Shown here piece after piece: positions 36,783 through 45,110 of a stretch of DNA of 64,000 nt (its first letter is position 1; the number at the start of each line of letters is the position of its first letter). Origin of the DNA: Nitrosopumilus sp. (GTDB lineage Archaea > Thermoproteota > Nitrososphaeria > Nitrososphaerales > Nitrosopumilaceae). The notes below the pieces were generated by a model that worked only from the letters and a program-made list of their open reading frames with translations, did no database searches and had not been told where the DNA came from. The DNA lies in assembly GCF_025699125.1 (NCBI RefSeq), contig NZ_JAILWC010000003.1:276986-340985 (forward strand), in the 5' to 3' direction. Position numbers and translations under genes: made by a program.

Positions 36783-37231
36783 TACTCTAATTGAGCAACC
36801 ACGGATTTATATTTCCAGGTTTTAGGAATTCTTTCAATTCTCTTGTAGTACACTGATAGTCTATGAACTTTGGCTTCTATTAGTTCCAAAGATCTTACAT
36901 TTCTATTGTCACCCTTGTTTTCTTTTAGGTGCTTTTGAAGACCAACTGCTTTTTTAACCATATTTTCAAGGTCTTCTGGCATTTCCGGTCTCAAATCATT
37001 TTCCTTTAGAATATCACCCATACTTTTCTTGGTAATTGGTTTGATGAGAGGAATTGAATGCTGATCTCTTAATTTAATTCCAATTTGACTTGGGGTTAAA
37101 CCATCTTTAGAATATTTTACAACTAATTCTTCTATTTCTTTAGGACTTTGTGTTATCCATGAAGGAGCACGCAATGTAGCTGGTCTGATGGAATGCGATT
37201 TTCCATGTCTATGAGTATGCATTCGTCCCAT
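36782..37231 (-). CDS. rps15: 30S ribosomal protein S15 (uS15)
   Basis: A 149-residue archaeal S15 with the N-terminal extension MGRMHTHRHGKSHSIRP and the S15 core (SPKEIEELVVKYSKDGLTPSQIG ... HRLSVYYKRIERIPKTWKY). It heads the operon rps15-recJ-pcc1-serS-rps3ae. The region upstream (37232-37354) holds divergent promoters for this operon and the next gene. Confidence 0.95.
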   Translation of the reverse strand: MGRMHTHRHGKSHSIRPATLRAPSWITQSPKEIEELVVKYSKDGLTPSQIGIKLRDQHSIPLIKPITKKSMGDILKENDLRPEMPEDLENMVKKAVGLQKHLKENKGDNRNVRSLELIEAKVHRLSVYYKRIERIPKTWKYKSVVAQLE

Positions 37232-37354
37232 GATTTGGCTGATTAAAGTACCGAATTAAACGTTACTTTACTGATCTCGTACATTATATCGAAAATTGGT
37301 GTTTAGAATAAAAGTTAAATAAGTCTCTGGCTTCAAAACGAGCAGGTAAACGGT

Positions 37355-37687
37355 ATGAATACAAAAATACTATTAGCAGCATCCTTAGTTGCTGTCTTCA
37401 CTATGGGATTCTATGCAGAAGATGCAATAGCATTTGCACAATACATGGGAAACGTTGGTAGTGAAGGGGAAACCGGATCTTACACATTAGAGGAAGCACT
37501 TGAAATTCAAAGAAGAAGAATAGAAGCTGCTGAAGCAAATCCCGCCTCTGGCTCAGGAACTCCATATCTTGATGCAAGTGGTGTAGTTGGTGCCTCAGTT
37601 ATCGCAGGTGCAGTGTTCGGTGGTATTGCAGGAGCATTCTTCATTAGAGGAAGATCTGGCAAATACGCAGCAATGGGCAGAGGATAA
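37355..37687 (+). CDS. Small secreted/membrane protein near AMO (candidate extra AMO subunit)
   Basis: A 110-residue protein with an N-terminal signal or membrane helix (KILLAASLVAVFTMGF), a polar, helical middle (SYTLEEALEIQRRRIEAAEAN) and a second membrane helix (GVVGASVIAGAVFGGIAGAFFI) ending in a basic tail. Recent work on purified archaeal AMO describes additional small membrane subunits named AmoY and AmoZ; this gene and the next, 1.5-2 kb from amoB, fit their general description. I cannot confirm the identity. A TATA-like ttaaataag lies about 33-41 bases upstream. Confidence 0.65.
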   Translation: MNTKILLAASLVAVFTMGFYAEDAIAFAQYMGNVGSEGETGSYTLEEALEIQRRRIEAAEANPASGSGTPYLDASGVVGASVIAGAVFGGIAGAFFIRGRSGKYAAMGRG

Positions 37688-37766
37688 TCAAACCTCACTT
37701 TTCTCTTATTTTATTTTCTACGTCTTAGTGGATACTGATCTCGTACTTTCTGATAATAAAAGAAAT

Positions 37767-37775
37767 GTATATATC
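37767..37775 (+). promoter_or_regulatory. TATA box of the 89-aa membrane protein gene
   Basis: TGTATATAT lies 23-31 bases before ATG 37798, the usual distance for a leaderless archaeal transcript. Confidence 0.55.
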
Positions 37776-37797
37776 GCACAAATAGAGCCAAATTATC

Positions 37798-38067
37798 ATG
37801 ACTCCTATCGTAGGAACTTTCCTAAGCATCCTGTCATCACTTACAGGACAACTGGGACCAAACTATGATCCATTATTCTATGATGTAATGATTTACATCT
37901 TCGGAACCATGATGTTCACAATATTCCTTCTAGGAATTATCTCATTCTGGTTACGTGTACACGGATGGGCTTACAAGGACAACCGTGAGAGATGGGTCGA
38001 TGAGTTGGACAGACACTTTGAAAGAGAAGGCATTGGTCTGATTCCAGACAACGGCAAATACTGGTAA
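37798..38067 (+). CDS. Small one- or two-pass membrane protein near AMO (candidate extra AMO subunit)
   Basis: An 89-residue protein with one strong membrane segment (VMIYIFGTMMFTIFLLGIISFWL, shown as a core of about 23 residues) and a charged C-terminal domain (GWAYKDNRERWVDELDRHFERE). A weaker hydrophobic N-terminus (GTFLSILSSL) may add a second segment. It has its own TATA box and T-rich end, like the amo genes. Together with the preceding gene it is a candidate AmoY/AmoZ-type subunit, on context only. Confidence 0.65.
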   Translation: MTPIVGTFLSILSSLTGQLGPNYDPLFYDVMIYIFGTMMFTIFLLGIISFWLRVHGWAYKDNRERWVDELDRHFEREGIGLIPDNGKYW

Positions 38068-38181
38068 AATTACTACCTTTCTTCTTTTCATTATTTTTAA
38101 TAATTTTAGAAAACTCTGTGTTTATTTTCTAAAGTTATGATTTTTTTCTAGTTCTCAATTACTAATTTTTTAGTTATAGGA

Positions 38182-38712
38182 TTAATCACTAGTTTTCAAT
38201 TCTGGAAGGTAATCTTTGTCTTTTGATGAATCATAATCTTTTGATGTAAATACTGCTTTGTAGTGATACTTGTCTTGTAATGGGGTTTTGAGACCCATCT
38301 CTGACAACCTATCATTAACATAAATTTCTGTTTTTGACTCTTCCATGTCTCTAATTTTAAACTTGGAAATGTATAGGAAATGTCCTATTTCAAAATTAGG
38401 GTTTTCAGTCCATTCTGCATATACTGTACCATCATTAGAAAGCGTGTATATGGCTCTTTGACACCCTTCCGTGATTCCGATATTTGGTTGAACTTCGGCT
38501 TTCTGACCATCCAAAATCATTTCAAATGTAAATGATATTTTCCAATCTGTATCAATATTGTCAATGCAAGCATTATGTGGTTGTCCACCTATCATTGGGT
38601 TTACTACAAAGCTAGTAAGCAATACTGCGATGCCTCCTATGATGGCACTTATCACAAGAAATTTTATTGTCTTATTTCTTTTGTAAGGATCCCCCATTCC
38701 AGGATATTTCAT
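38182..38712 (-). CDS. Hypothetical single-pass membrane protein with outer domain
   Basis: A 176-residue protein. A short basic N-terminus (MGDPYKRNKTIK) precedes a membrane helix (FLVISAIIGGIAVLLTSFVV), then an outer beta-rich domain with two Cys (NACIDNIDTDW, ITEGCQRAIY) that could form a disulfide. It lies between the two small membrane protein genes and amoB, on amoB's strand, after the 122-aa gene. Function unknown; the position suggests possible co-expression with amoB, but gaps of about 38-43 bases do not prove it. Confidence 0.6.
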   Translation of the reverse strand: MKYPGMGDPYKRNKTIKFLVISAIIGGIAVLLTSFVVNPMIGGQPHNACIDNIDTDWKISFTFEMILDGQKAEVQPNIGITEGCQRAIYTLSNDGTVYAEWTENPNFEIGHFLYISKFKIRDMEESKTEIYVNDRLSEMGLKTPLQDKYHYKAVFTSKDYDSSKDKDYLPELKTSD

Positions 38713-38750
38713 GATGATGATTTTAGACGGATTCCTTAAAGTCCTTTCTC

Positions 38751-39119
38751 TTACTCAAACATTATCTCAATAGTATCAAATTGATCTTGATGATCTGCAA
38801 GAAAATATGTGATTTCATCTGAGTCAATCTCTAACCATTCTGATTCACCTTTGTAAGGGAGATAGTCTTCTACAAACAAATCATCTGCTCCCGTCATTCT
38901 AACAATTACTTTTTCATTTTTTGATTTTAACTCAAAGGGTAATTTGAGAACTTTACCTCGTCTCTGGTTTTGGATGTTAACTTTGAAAATATCTGAACGA
39001 AATTCAACTTCTCCGAAAAAATAACTTTGAAAAATATCTAGTTTGATTATTCTAAAACTTAACACAATTTCAATACTATTTTCTAGAAGATAAAACTTGG
39101 TTTCAAACCAATACGCCAA
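38751..39119 (-). CDS. Hypothetical protein downstream of amoB (122 aa)
   Basis: A 122-residue soluble, beta-rich, acidic protein with no membrane segment, Cys or recognised motif (SYFFGEVEFRSDIFKVNIQNQ ... VIVRMTGADDLFVEDYL). It begins 43 bases after the amoB stop on the same strand. The family is not recognised. Confidence 0.55.
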   Translation of the reverse strand: MAYWFETKFYLLENSIEIVLSFRIIKLDIFQSYFFGEVEFRSDIFKVNIQNQRRGKVLKLPFELKSKNEKVIVRMTGADDLFVEDYLPYKGESEWLEIDSDEITYFLADHQDQFDTIEIMFE

Positions 39120-39162
39120 TCATATGATTAATTATAAAATGAAAAGGAAAAGGTTGGGTTGT

Positions 39163-39732
<570 letters not shown>

Positions 39733-39986
39733 AGTTATCCCTAATATTGAGGAAATAATACACATCGTTATATGTTTTACCTTCATTACGAGGATCGATG
39801 CTTGATATGATGTTAATCATCGATGCTATACAATGAAAATACTAAAAAAACAATAAAATTATTTTAATTTACTAAACAACTAATGTTATTTTTTTTTAAA
39901 AAAATCAATAATAATATAAAAATTTTAATAAAATTATCCAATTTTCAATCTCTTACTTTATATCCCGAATTCACACCTAATCTAGC
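39733..39986. promoter_or_regulatory. Divergent amoB-amoC promoter region
   Basis: The region holds promoters for amoB (TATA-like acatataac at about 39767-39775, read on the minus strand) and amoC (CTTTATATC, 39956-39964, 23 bases before its ATG). A 9-base direct repeat ATCGATGCT lies at 39794-39802 and 39819-39827, 25 bases apart. Between the copies is the partial dyad GATGTTAATCATC. The centre (39835-39945) is almost pure A+T. These may be operator sites for coordinated control. Confidence 0.5.
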
Positions 39987-40550
39987 ATGGCACAGATGCC
40001 CGCATTAATCCCAAAAGAAGTTGAGATTCAGAGACTTAAAAAAATCTGGCTCATCGTTATTGCTATGGGATCTACTGCAGCATCAGTCGAAGTTGATAAC
40101 TTCGTTGATGGTTCTCTACATCAGACTTCTATCAGAGATAGTGCATTTACACCAGCACACTGGTGGTTGTATTCCCACTTCATCACATTACCACTTGGAT
40201 GGGGAGCAGCAGCAATCTATGATAGAAAAGTACCAGTTCTTAGAGGTCCTAACAATTCAATGAACACAGGATTGAAGATGACCATTCTTGGTTACCTTGC
40301 AACAATGTTTACAATTGGGGTCAATGAGATGTGGCACTTTTGGTTTGTAGAGGAAATATTTGCGGTTCCAAATCACTGGATGTTTAACATGGGTGTAGTA
40401 GTTGCATTCATGGGTGCACTTGCATACGTAGTCAGAGTATATGCTAGACTCGTAGAATTAGGTGCAGAAACTCCTGGAGAGAACCCATATGTTGCAGAAA
40501 TGTACAAGATGGCCTTAGAAGGCAAATTGTACAGTAGATCAATTCCATAG
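39987..40550 (+). CDS. amoC: Ammonia monooxygenase subunit C
   Basis: A 187-residue integral membrane subunit of archaeal AMO with about five membrane segments. Likely metal-binding residues lie in NEMWHFWFVEEIFAVPNHW (Glu/His/His in place of the Asp-His-His set of PmoC) and in DNFVDGSLHQ ... PAHWWLYSH. The TATA box CTTTATATC gives a nearly leaderless start. amoX and amoA follow on the same strand. Confidence 0.95.
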   Translation: MAQMPALIPKEVEIQRLKKIWLIVIAMGSTAASVEVDNFVDGSLHQTSIRDSAFTPAHWWLYSHFITLPLGWGAAAIYDRKVPVLRGPNNSMNTGLKMTILGYLATMFTIGVNEMWHFWFVEEIFAVPNHWMFNMGVVVAFMGALAYVVRVYARLVELGAETPGENPYVAEMYKMALEGKLYSRSIP

Positions 40551-40668
40551 ACAAATTGTGCAAAAGCACATTTTTTCTCTTTTATTATTTTTAAAAAAAA
40601 GACGTGGATCGTACTAATACTCCTGTTTAAGAAAGACTTAAAAGAATCTGATTTAGAATAATTCCAGA

Positions 40669-41031
40669 ATGACTCTTCCTAAAGGATTCGGTTCTGGCGG
40701 CACTGGTGGATCATCAAGTGCTGATATAGAGCGAATGATTGGACGACGCGTTGAAAACATGACTGGTATGATAACAATTTCATTCTGGGCAGCATTATTG
40801 GCTACTTTTGGTGGTACTGCAGCTGGATACTTCTATTATCCATGGGCATATCCAACAGCAAGTGGACACTTTGCATTCATCGTACTCGCAATCATTGAGG
40901 CAATAGGTTACATCTTCTGTGTTAAAGTCATGGAAGAAGGTTCCAACAAAAACAGTAATGGTATAGTTGCCGCTAGTGTTGCAGGCGCAACCGCATTTGT
41001 ACTATTCGTATCACTATACGTTGGTTGGTAA
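40669..41031 (+). CDS. amoX: AmoX, conserved AMO-locus membrane protein
   Basis: A 120-residue protein with a Gly-rich N-terminus (KGFGSGGTGGSSSADIERMIGRR) and three membrane helices (around TISFWAALLATFGGTAAG, FAFIVLAIIEAIGYIFCV, and VAASVAGATAFVLFVS). It lies between amoC and amoA, exactly where all ammonia-oxidising archaea carry amoX, and is regarded as an AMO subunit. It has a TATA-like cttaaaag about 25 bases upstream of its ATG. Confidence 0.93.
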   Translation: MTLPKGFGSGGTGGSSSADIERMIGRRVENMTGMITISFWAALLATFGGTAAGYFYYPWAYPTASGHFAFIVLAIIEAIGYIFCVKVMEEGSNKNSNGIVAASVAGATAFVLFVSLYVGW

Positions 41032-41142
41032 TCGAACACTTCATTACACTTCTTTTTCATTTTAATTTTAAACAGTCAGTTTTGATTACGTTTTTTCCTA
41101 TTTTCCAAAGTTAAAACAACGATCTCCTTCACACTCTAAAAT

Positions 41143-41150
41143 TTTATATA
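41143..41150 (+). promoter_or_regulatory. TATA box of amoA
   Basis: TTTATATA lies 23-30 bases before the amoA ATG. Each gene of the amo group thus appears to have its own promoter rather than depending on one long transcript. Confidence 0.6.
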
Positions 41151-41172
41151 CTGACCGTTTCTTTGACATCAT

Positions 41173-41823
41173 ATGGTCTGGTTAAGACGATGTACACACT
41201 ACTTATTCATAGTAGTAGTTGCAGTTAACTCAACACTGTTAACAATTAATGCAGGAGACTACATCTTCTACACTGACTGGGCTTGGACTTCGTACACGGT
41301 ATTCTCAATATCGCAAACGTTGATGCTTATTGTAGGTGCAACATATTACCTAACATTTACAGGCGTTCCAGGCACAGCAACGTACTACGCTCTAATTATG
41401 ACAGTATACACATGGATAGCAAAAGGCGCATGGTTTGCGTTAGGATATCCATATGACTTCATTGTAGTTCCAGTTTGGTTGCCTTCAGCGATGCTGTTGG
41501 ACTTAGTCTACTGGGCAACAAAGAAGAACAAGCACTCCTTGATACTGTTTGGCGGCGTACTGGTAGGAATGTCATTACCATTATTCAATATGGTAAACCT
41601 GATAACAGTAGCAGACCCACTAGAAACGGCATTCAAATATCCAAGACCAACATTGCCACCATACATGACACCGATAGAACCTCAAGTTGGAAAGTTCTAT
41701 AACAGCCCAGTGGCTTTAGGTGCAGGTGCTGGTGCAGTATTGGCATGTACGTTTGCAGCGCTAGGTTGTAAACTTAATACTTGGACATACAGATGGATGG
41801 CCGCTTGGTCAAAGTGGGACTAA
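41173..41823 (+). CDS. amoA: Ammonia monooxygenase subunit A
   Basis: The 216-residue archaeal AmoA, the membrane subunit used worldwide as marker for ammonia-oxidising archaea. The sequence begins MVWLRRCTHYLFIVVVAVNS, keeps TINAGDYIFYTDWAWTS and ends LNTWTYRWMAAWSKWD, all characteristic. About five membrane segments are visible. Its sequence is of the marine group I.1a (Nitrosopumilus) type by eye. It lies at the 3' end of the amoC-amoX-amoA run. Confidence 0.97.
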   Translation: MVWLRRCTHYLFIVVVAVNSTLLTINAGDYIFYTDWAWTSYTVFSISQTLMLIVGATYYLTFTGVPGTATYYALIMTVYTWIAKGAWFALGYPYDFIVVPVWLPSAMLLDLVYWATKKNKHSLILFGGVLVGMSLPLFNMVNLITVADPLETAFKYPRPTLPPYMTPIEPQVGKFYNSPVALGAGAGAVLACTFAALGCKLNTWTYRWMAAWSKWD

Positions 41824-41960
41824 ATCCAACCTTTTCCTTTTCATTTTATTAATCTCGCTTAGAGTGTTCTCTAAATTTCTAAACTTGATTAAAAAATATT
41901 GCACAGCTTGTGATCTTTTATTGTCTCTTTTGACAATATGTAATCTTGTGATGATAATTA

Positions 41961-42821
41961 TTGAAACAGCAATATGGTCAGATTCTAGTTACTCCAAAAC
42001 CATTTGTAAAATGGGCTGGTGGAAAACGTCAATTAATTCCAATTCTGAATGAAAATTTACCTAAAACATTTGGCACTTATTTTGAGCCCTTCTTGGGAGG
42101 CGGTGCATTACTTTTTCATATGCTAACAGAGCGAAATGGGCAAAAATGTAGCATTTCTGATCTTAATTCAGATTTGGTATTGTCATACATTACCATTAGA
42201 GATAGAATAGATGATTTGATTTCTTCTCTAAAAAGTCATGAAAAAAATTATCAAAAAGATTCCAAATCATACTATTATTCTGTTAGAGAAAGCAATCCAA
42301 GAAACGAAATTGAAAAAACATCTCGATTAATCTTTTTGAATAGAACCTGTTTCAATGGATTGTATCGTGTTAACAGTAAAGGTAAATTCAATGTACCTAT
42401 AGGAAAATACACTAATCCAAATATTGTAAATGAGGATAATCTTCGTTCAGTAAGTAGCATATTGCAATCAAGCAAGGCATCTATCAAATGTCGTGATTTT
42501 GAGGCAGTTCTTAGAGATGCCAAAAAAGATGATTTGGTATACTTTGATCCACCATATCAGCCAGTTAGTAATACGGCAAATTTCACTAGCTATACAAACA
42601 AGGACTTTACCTTTGATGATCTAAGCAGACTAGCCGAACTTTGTACGAAACTGGATTCAAAAGGATGTAGAGTTCTTCTGTCCAATTCTAACTCTAAAGA
42701 AGTTGCAGAAATATTTTCCAACGAACCTTGGAAAATAAGTAAGATTCAGGCAAACCGCTCAATCAATTCAAACTCTAAAAAACGAACTGGTCACTTTGAA
42801 TTACTGATTAAAAATTATTAG
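41961..42821 (+). CDS. dam: DNA adenine N6-methyltransferase (Dam/DpnIIA type)
   Basis: A 286-residue class D12 methyltransferase that would methylate adenine, probably in GATC. Motif I is PFVKWAGGKRQLIP, SAM-binding FEPFLGGGALLF, SDLNSDLVLSYITIRD, and catalytic motif IV DPPYQPVS. It starts with TTG 41961, as the only ATG codons nearby are out of frame. No restriction endonuclease gene is adjacent, so it is an orphan methylase, perhaps with a defence or regulatory role. A tRNA-Thr gene starts 2 bases after its stop, on the other strand. Confidence 0.92.
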   Translation: MKQQYGQILVTPKPFVKWAGGKRQLIPILNENLPKTFGTYFEPFLGGGALLFHMLTERNGQKCSISDLNSDLVLSYITIRDRIDDLISSLKSHEKNYQKDSKSYYYSVRESNPRNEIEKTSRLIFLNRTCFNGLYRVNSKGKFNVPIGKYTNPNIVNEDNLRSVSSILQSSKASIKCRDFEAVLRDAKKDDLVYFDPPYQPVSNTANFTSYTNKDFTFDDLSRLAELCTKLDSKGCRVLLSNSNSKEVAEIFSNEPWKISKIQANRSINSNSKKRTGHFELLIKNY

Positions 42822-42822
42822 A

Positions 42823-42896
42823 AGCTTCGAACGGGATCTGAACCCGCGACCTTTACATTACCAATGTAACGCTCTACCAGGCTGAGCTATCGAAGC
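42823..42896 (-). tRNA. tRNA-Thr (anticodon GGT)
   Basis: The acceptor stem GCTTCGA/TCGAAGC closes the cloverleaf on the minus strand. The anticodon stem TTACA/TGTAA encloses TTGGTAA, giving anticodon GGT (Thr). The T arm is CGGGTTCAGATCCCG. No intron. Confidence 0.93.
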
Positions 42897-42987
42897 ACGA
42901 AAATTGTCTGTAGAAAATCCTTATAATTCTTCATTCTGAGCATTATTCTTCTAAACTGTTAAATTTCACACAGATTTCTAGACTTTT

Positions 42988-43109
42988 GGAGGAGTAATCA
43001 AGCCTGGCCAAAGTAAGCATTATGTGCTTTTGGACATGCAGGACTTAAGATCAAATAATGGGTGATCCTGTCTCTCAGGAGTTCGTGGGTTCAAATCCCA
43101 CCTCCTCCA
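42988..43109 (+). tRNA. tRNA-Leu (anticodon TAA) with two introns
   Basis: A class II tRNA. The acceptor stem GGAGGAG/CTCCTCC frames a D arm, a long variable arm (CTC TCAG GAG) and T arm GTGGGTTCAAATCCCAC. A canonical intron at 43050-43064 (15 nt, position 37/38) and a non-canonical intron at 43014-43035 (22 nt, D-arm) must both be removed. Spliced, the D stem becomes ATC/GAT and the anticodon stem CAGGA/TCCTG around CTTAAGA (TAA, Leu). The mature tRNA is 85 nt. The D-arm junction forms a 3-4-3 bulge-helix-bulge (CCAA/TTGG with bulges AGT and ACA). The canonical junction uses CTTA/TGGG (two G-U pairs) with bulges AGA and TGA. Confidence 0.88.
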
Positions 43110-43114
43110 CTACT

Positions 43115-43501
43115 TTATTTTGGATGTTTTATTCCTCTAGAGTTTAGAACTTCGTAGACATCTGGTAATGAGAAAACAAAACCAACATGTACACAATCTT
43201 TTTCATCACATAGCTGACAGAACAATTCGCCTTTTTGAACTGCAACTTCTGCGATTCTATTTTTGATATTGTCTTTTAGAATAACTCGATCATCATCCAC
43301 AGAAATTTTTTCAATCTTGGGGGCATATCTTGCAAAAGTCTTGTCCTTTTGCATCATCTCTTCTAACATGTAAGTTACATAACCTGAAAAACTATTGACC
43401 CCTTTCATTGTAAGGTCGTCTTTACTATTTTGATAAACTTGATGGAATTTATCATAAACTGTTTCTGAAACTGTGATTGATTTGAATCCGGCTTTTGGCA
43501 A
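43115..43501 (-). CDS. Conserved thaumarchaeal protein with ribbon-helix-helix-like N-terminus and Cys cluster
   Basis: A 128-residue protein. The N-terminus (GFKSITVSETVYDKFHQVYQ ... FSGYVTYMLEEMM) resembles a ribbon-helix-helix or AbrB-like DNA-binding unit. The C-terminus carries a possible metal site (FCQLCDEKDCVHVGF, with three Cys and one His). Similar proteins are common in this lineage, but I know no function. It lies between tRNA-Leu and the IS remnant area. Confidence 0.7.
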   Translation of the reverse strand: MPKAGFKSITVSETVYDKFHQVYQNSKDDLTMKGVNSFSGYVTYMLEEMMQKDKTFARYAPKIEKISVDDDRVILKDNIKNRIAEVAVQKGELFCQLCDEKDCVHVGFVFSLPDVYEVLNSRGIKHPK

Positions 43502-43562
43502 TTTACTTTTCCTTACCGTACAATAAAGTACTCAAGTATTTAATGTTTTATTCCAAGGGTAC

Positions 43563-43613
43563 TGTCAAGCCTGTGGGACATATTTCTCGTGTAAACTATC
43601 GGGACATGAAAAA
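43563..43613. repeat. IS-end-like repeat, copy 1
   Basis: GTCAAGCCTGTGGGACAT followed by a second GGGACATGA about 20 bases on. It matches a copy at about 45057-45110 in the same orientation at most positions. Paired GGGACAT words close to an end are typical of some DDE insertion sequences. No transposase gene is attached to this copy, so it looks like a solo end left by deletion. Confidence 0.55.
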
Positions 43614-43622
43614 AATAGGGTT

Positions 43623-43802
43623 CTATCTTGTAGAACCACCAATACAATATGCACAGTTATCAAAACCCTGTGCATGGGCAACAATAAGACTAGAAAATTC
43701 TCGTCTATGTTCTAGTTTTATTTCATTAATCTGGCAGTTCGTATTCTGATTGAATAAATTATGAACTTCCATAGTGTTGCTATTTCCGAGGTATTGAGCC
43801 AT
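43623..43802 (-). CDS. Small cysteine-containing protein (59 aa)
   Basis: An ATG at 43802 opens a 59-residue frame (MAQYLGNSNTMEVHNLFNQ ... GFDNCAYCIGGSTR). The pattern VHNL ... CQINEI ... HAQGFDNCAYCIGG resembles a widespread small prokaryotic family with two late cysteines, perhaps metal-binding. A longer frame from TTG 43865 exists but is less likely. The stop codon lies in a 7-bp hairpin (GGTTCTA/TAGAACC, 43619-43637), adjacent to the solo IS end. Confidence 0.6.
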   Translation of the reverse strand: MAQYLGNSNTMEVHNLFNQNTNCQINEIKLEHRREFSSLIVAHAQGFDNCAYCIGGSTR

Positions 43803-43924
43803 GTTGTGTTTAATACTCAATCTAATAAAATAATGATCAGGAATATGATCTTGACTAATAGTCAATCAAAAATCAACTTTTCTCACAAGGTTTAACTTGA
43901 TGAGTATGAAAATGTGATTGTATT

Positions 43925-44620
43925 TTGCCTCATGTAAGCGTATATGTTGATGAATCAGGGGATCTCGGATTTAATGAAAAATCATCAAAATTTTTTACAA
44001 TAGGATATGTTTTTACAAAGAATAGATATCCTAGTGTTGAAAATGAGATAATTCGCCACACATTGAAACGAATCAATAAAAAAACAAAAAAACAAAAAAA
44101 CAAGATTACCGAATTTAAATTTTCAAACAACACCGATAAGGTAAAATGTAAATTTTTACAAAAAATTAGAGAGTTAGATATCATCATAGGCGTAATTTGT
44201 ATCAGTAAAGATTCTGTGAAAGAGGGATTAAAACAAGATTTAAGCAGATTATATCGATATTCCATTGTTGATACAATAATCACAATTCTTGTTCGAGATT
44301 TCTTTCATAAAGATGATCCATACAACTCAATCAAATTTGTTATTGATAGAAGTCTGTCTCCAAATGCACGTAAATTATTCAATGAATATTGCGAAGAAAA
44401 AGTATCATTTCGTGCATGGGAGAAAAACTCTGAGATTGATCATCATATCACCATAAGCCATGAAGATTCTAAATCAATACCAATGTTACAAGTAGCAGAT
44501 TTTATCGCAGGGTCAACCCAAAAAAAATTTGAAATGGAGGATTCTATATTTTATGATTTAATTCAAGACAAAATCAATTATCATGAAAAATGGGATTATC
44601 ATGATAAAATAACTTGGTGA
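43925..44620 (+). CDS. DUF3800 family protein (RNase H-like fold)
   Basis: A 231-residue protein starting with TTG 43925. The family marks are VYVDESGDLGF at the start (first acidic residues of an RNase H-like site), FVIDRSLS in the middle, and LQVADFIAGS near the end. DUF3800 proteins are found in mobile and defence regions and are thought to be nucleases, but no defined role is known. Here it lies between two IS-end-like repeats, with no obvious partner gene. Base composition is very AT-rich (poly-A tracts at 44075-44105), suggesting an acquired gene. Confidence 0.82.
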   Translation: MPHVSVYVDESGDLGFNEKSSKFFTIGYVFTKNRYPSVENEIIRHTLKRINKKTKKQKNKITEFKFSNNTDKVKCKFLQKIRELDIIIGVICISKDSVKEGLKQDLSRLYRYSIVDTIITILVRDFFHKDDPYNSIKFVIDRSLSPNARKLFNEYCEEKVSFRAWEKNSEIDHHITISHEDSKSIPMLQVADFIAGSTQKKFEMEDSIFYDLIQDKINYHEKWDYHDKITW

Positions 44621-44650
44621 CTCTCAGCCTACTTGTCCCAGTCTGTCCAA

Positions 44651-44734
44651 ACAGACATCATTCTTTCGGCTAAGATCCTACTAATTTCTTAGTAGACTTT
44701 ACCCACCTGTATGTATGTATGTATGTATGATTAT
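44651..44734. repeat. Hairpins and GTAT tetranucleotide run
   Basis: Two perfect short hairpins (GTCTGT/ACAGAC at 44651-44666 and CTACTAA/TTAGTAG at 44678-44695) are followed by five copies of GTAT at about 44709-44728. They lie between the DUF3800 stop and the transposase remnant's 3' end, and may serve as terminators or mark an IS end; a TGTCCC word at 44636-44641 fits the latter. Confidence 0.5.
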
Positions 44735-45061
44735 TTATTCTTCTCTACTTGCATTTTGAACAAGCGTAAACCATTTGTTTTTACCCTTAATTTCAATCCC
44801 ACAAGCCTCAGCGGGAGTCTTACCATTCAATCCCATATGTGGACGTAAATAATTATGATAAATCTGATATCCATCAAACATTACTGAATCCTTTTTCTTA
44901 ACCCCTCTCATGACCTTTTCACGATCTCGAAACTCTCCGTTTAGCCTCTCCATCTTGTTGTTGTTTCTATCACCTTTTAGTGAGATATGACGAATATGGA
45001 TAGGACTTCCTTTCTTTACTGCACCATATTCTTTTTGAAAGGCATCATGATAAGCTGGCAA
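44735..45061 (-). pseudogene. C-terminal fragment of a DDE transposase (IS6-like)
   Basis: A 108-residue fragment containing the end of the integrase core: GLPAYHDAFQKEYGA, HIRHISLKGDRNNNKMERLNGEFRDREK (third catalytic Glu in KMERLNGE), YHNYLRPHMGLNGKTPAEACGI. The two catalytic Asp residues and the N-terminal DNA-binding part are missing. At its 5' edge the reading frame runs straight into an IS-end-like repeat (45057-45110). It is a truncated, non-functional copy. Confidence 0.85.
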
Positions 45062-45110
45062 ACCTGTGGGACATGATTCTCTCTGTTTTCAGTCGGGACA
45101 TGAGAAAAAA
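45057..45110. repeat. IS-end-like repeat, copy 2
   Basis: GGCAAACCTGTGGGACAT and a second GGGACATGAG about 25 bases later, matching copy 1 (43563-43613). A reverse-oriented ACATGTCCCATG follows at 45240-45251. The stretch 45111-45290 holds no convincing gene; a 26-codon frame (45133-45213) is too short to support. Confidence 0.55.

Noticed and set aside
41864..42052. Hydrophobic short frame upstream of the methylase
   Set aside because: It overlaps the methylase in another frame and has no conserved features; the TTG start at 41961 explains the region.
42988..43109. CRISPR-like or pseudo-tRNA reading of the tRNA-Leu locus
   Set aside because: Removing two introns with proper splice motifs restores a complete cloverleaf, so it is a functional-looking tRNA.
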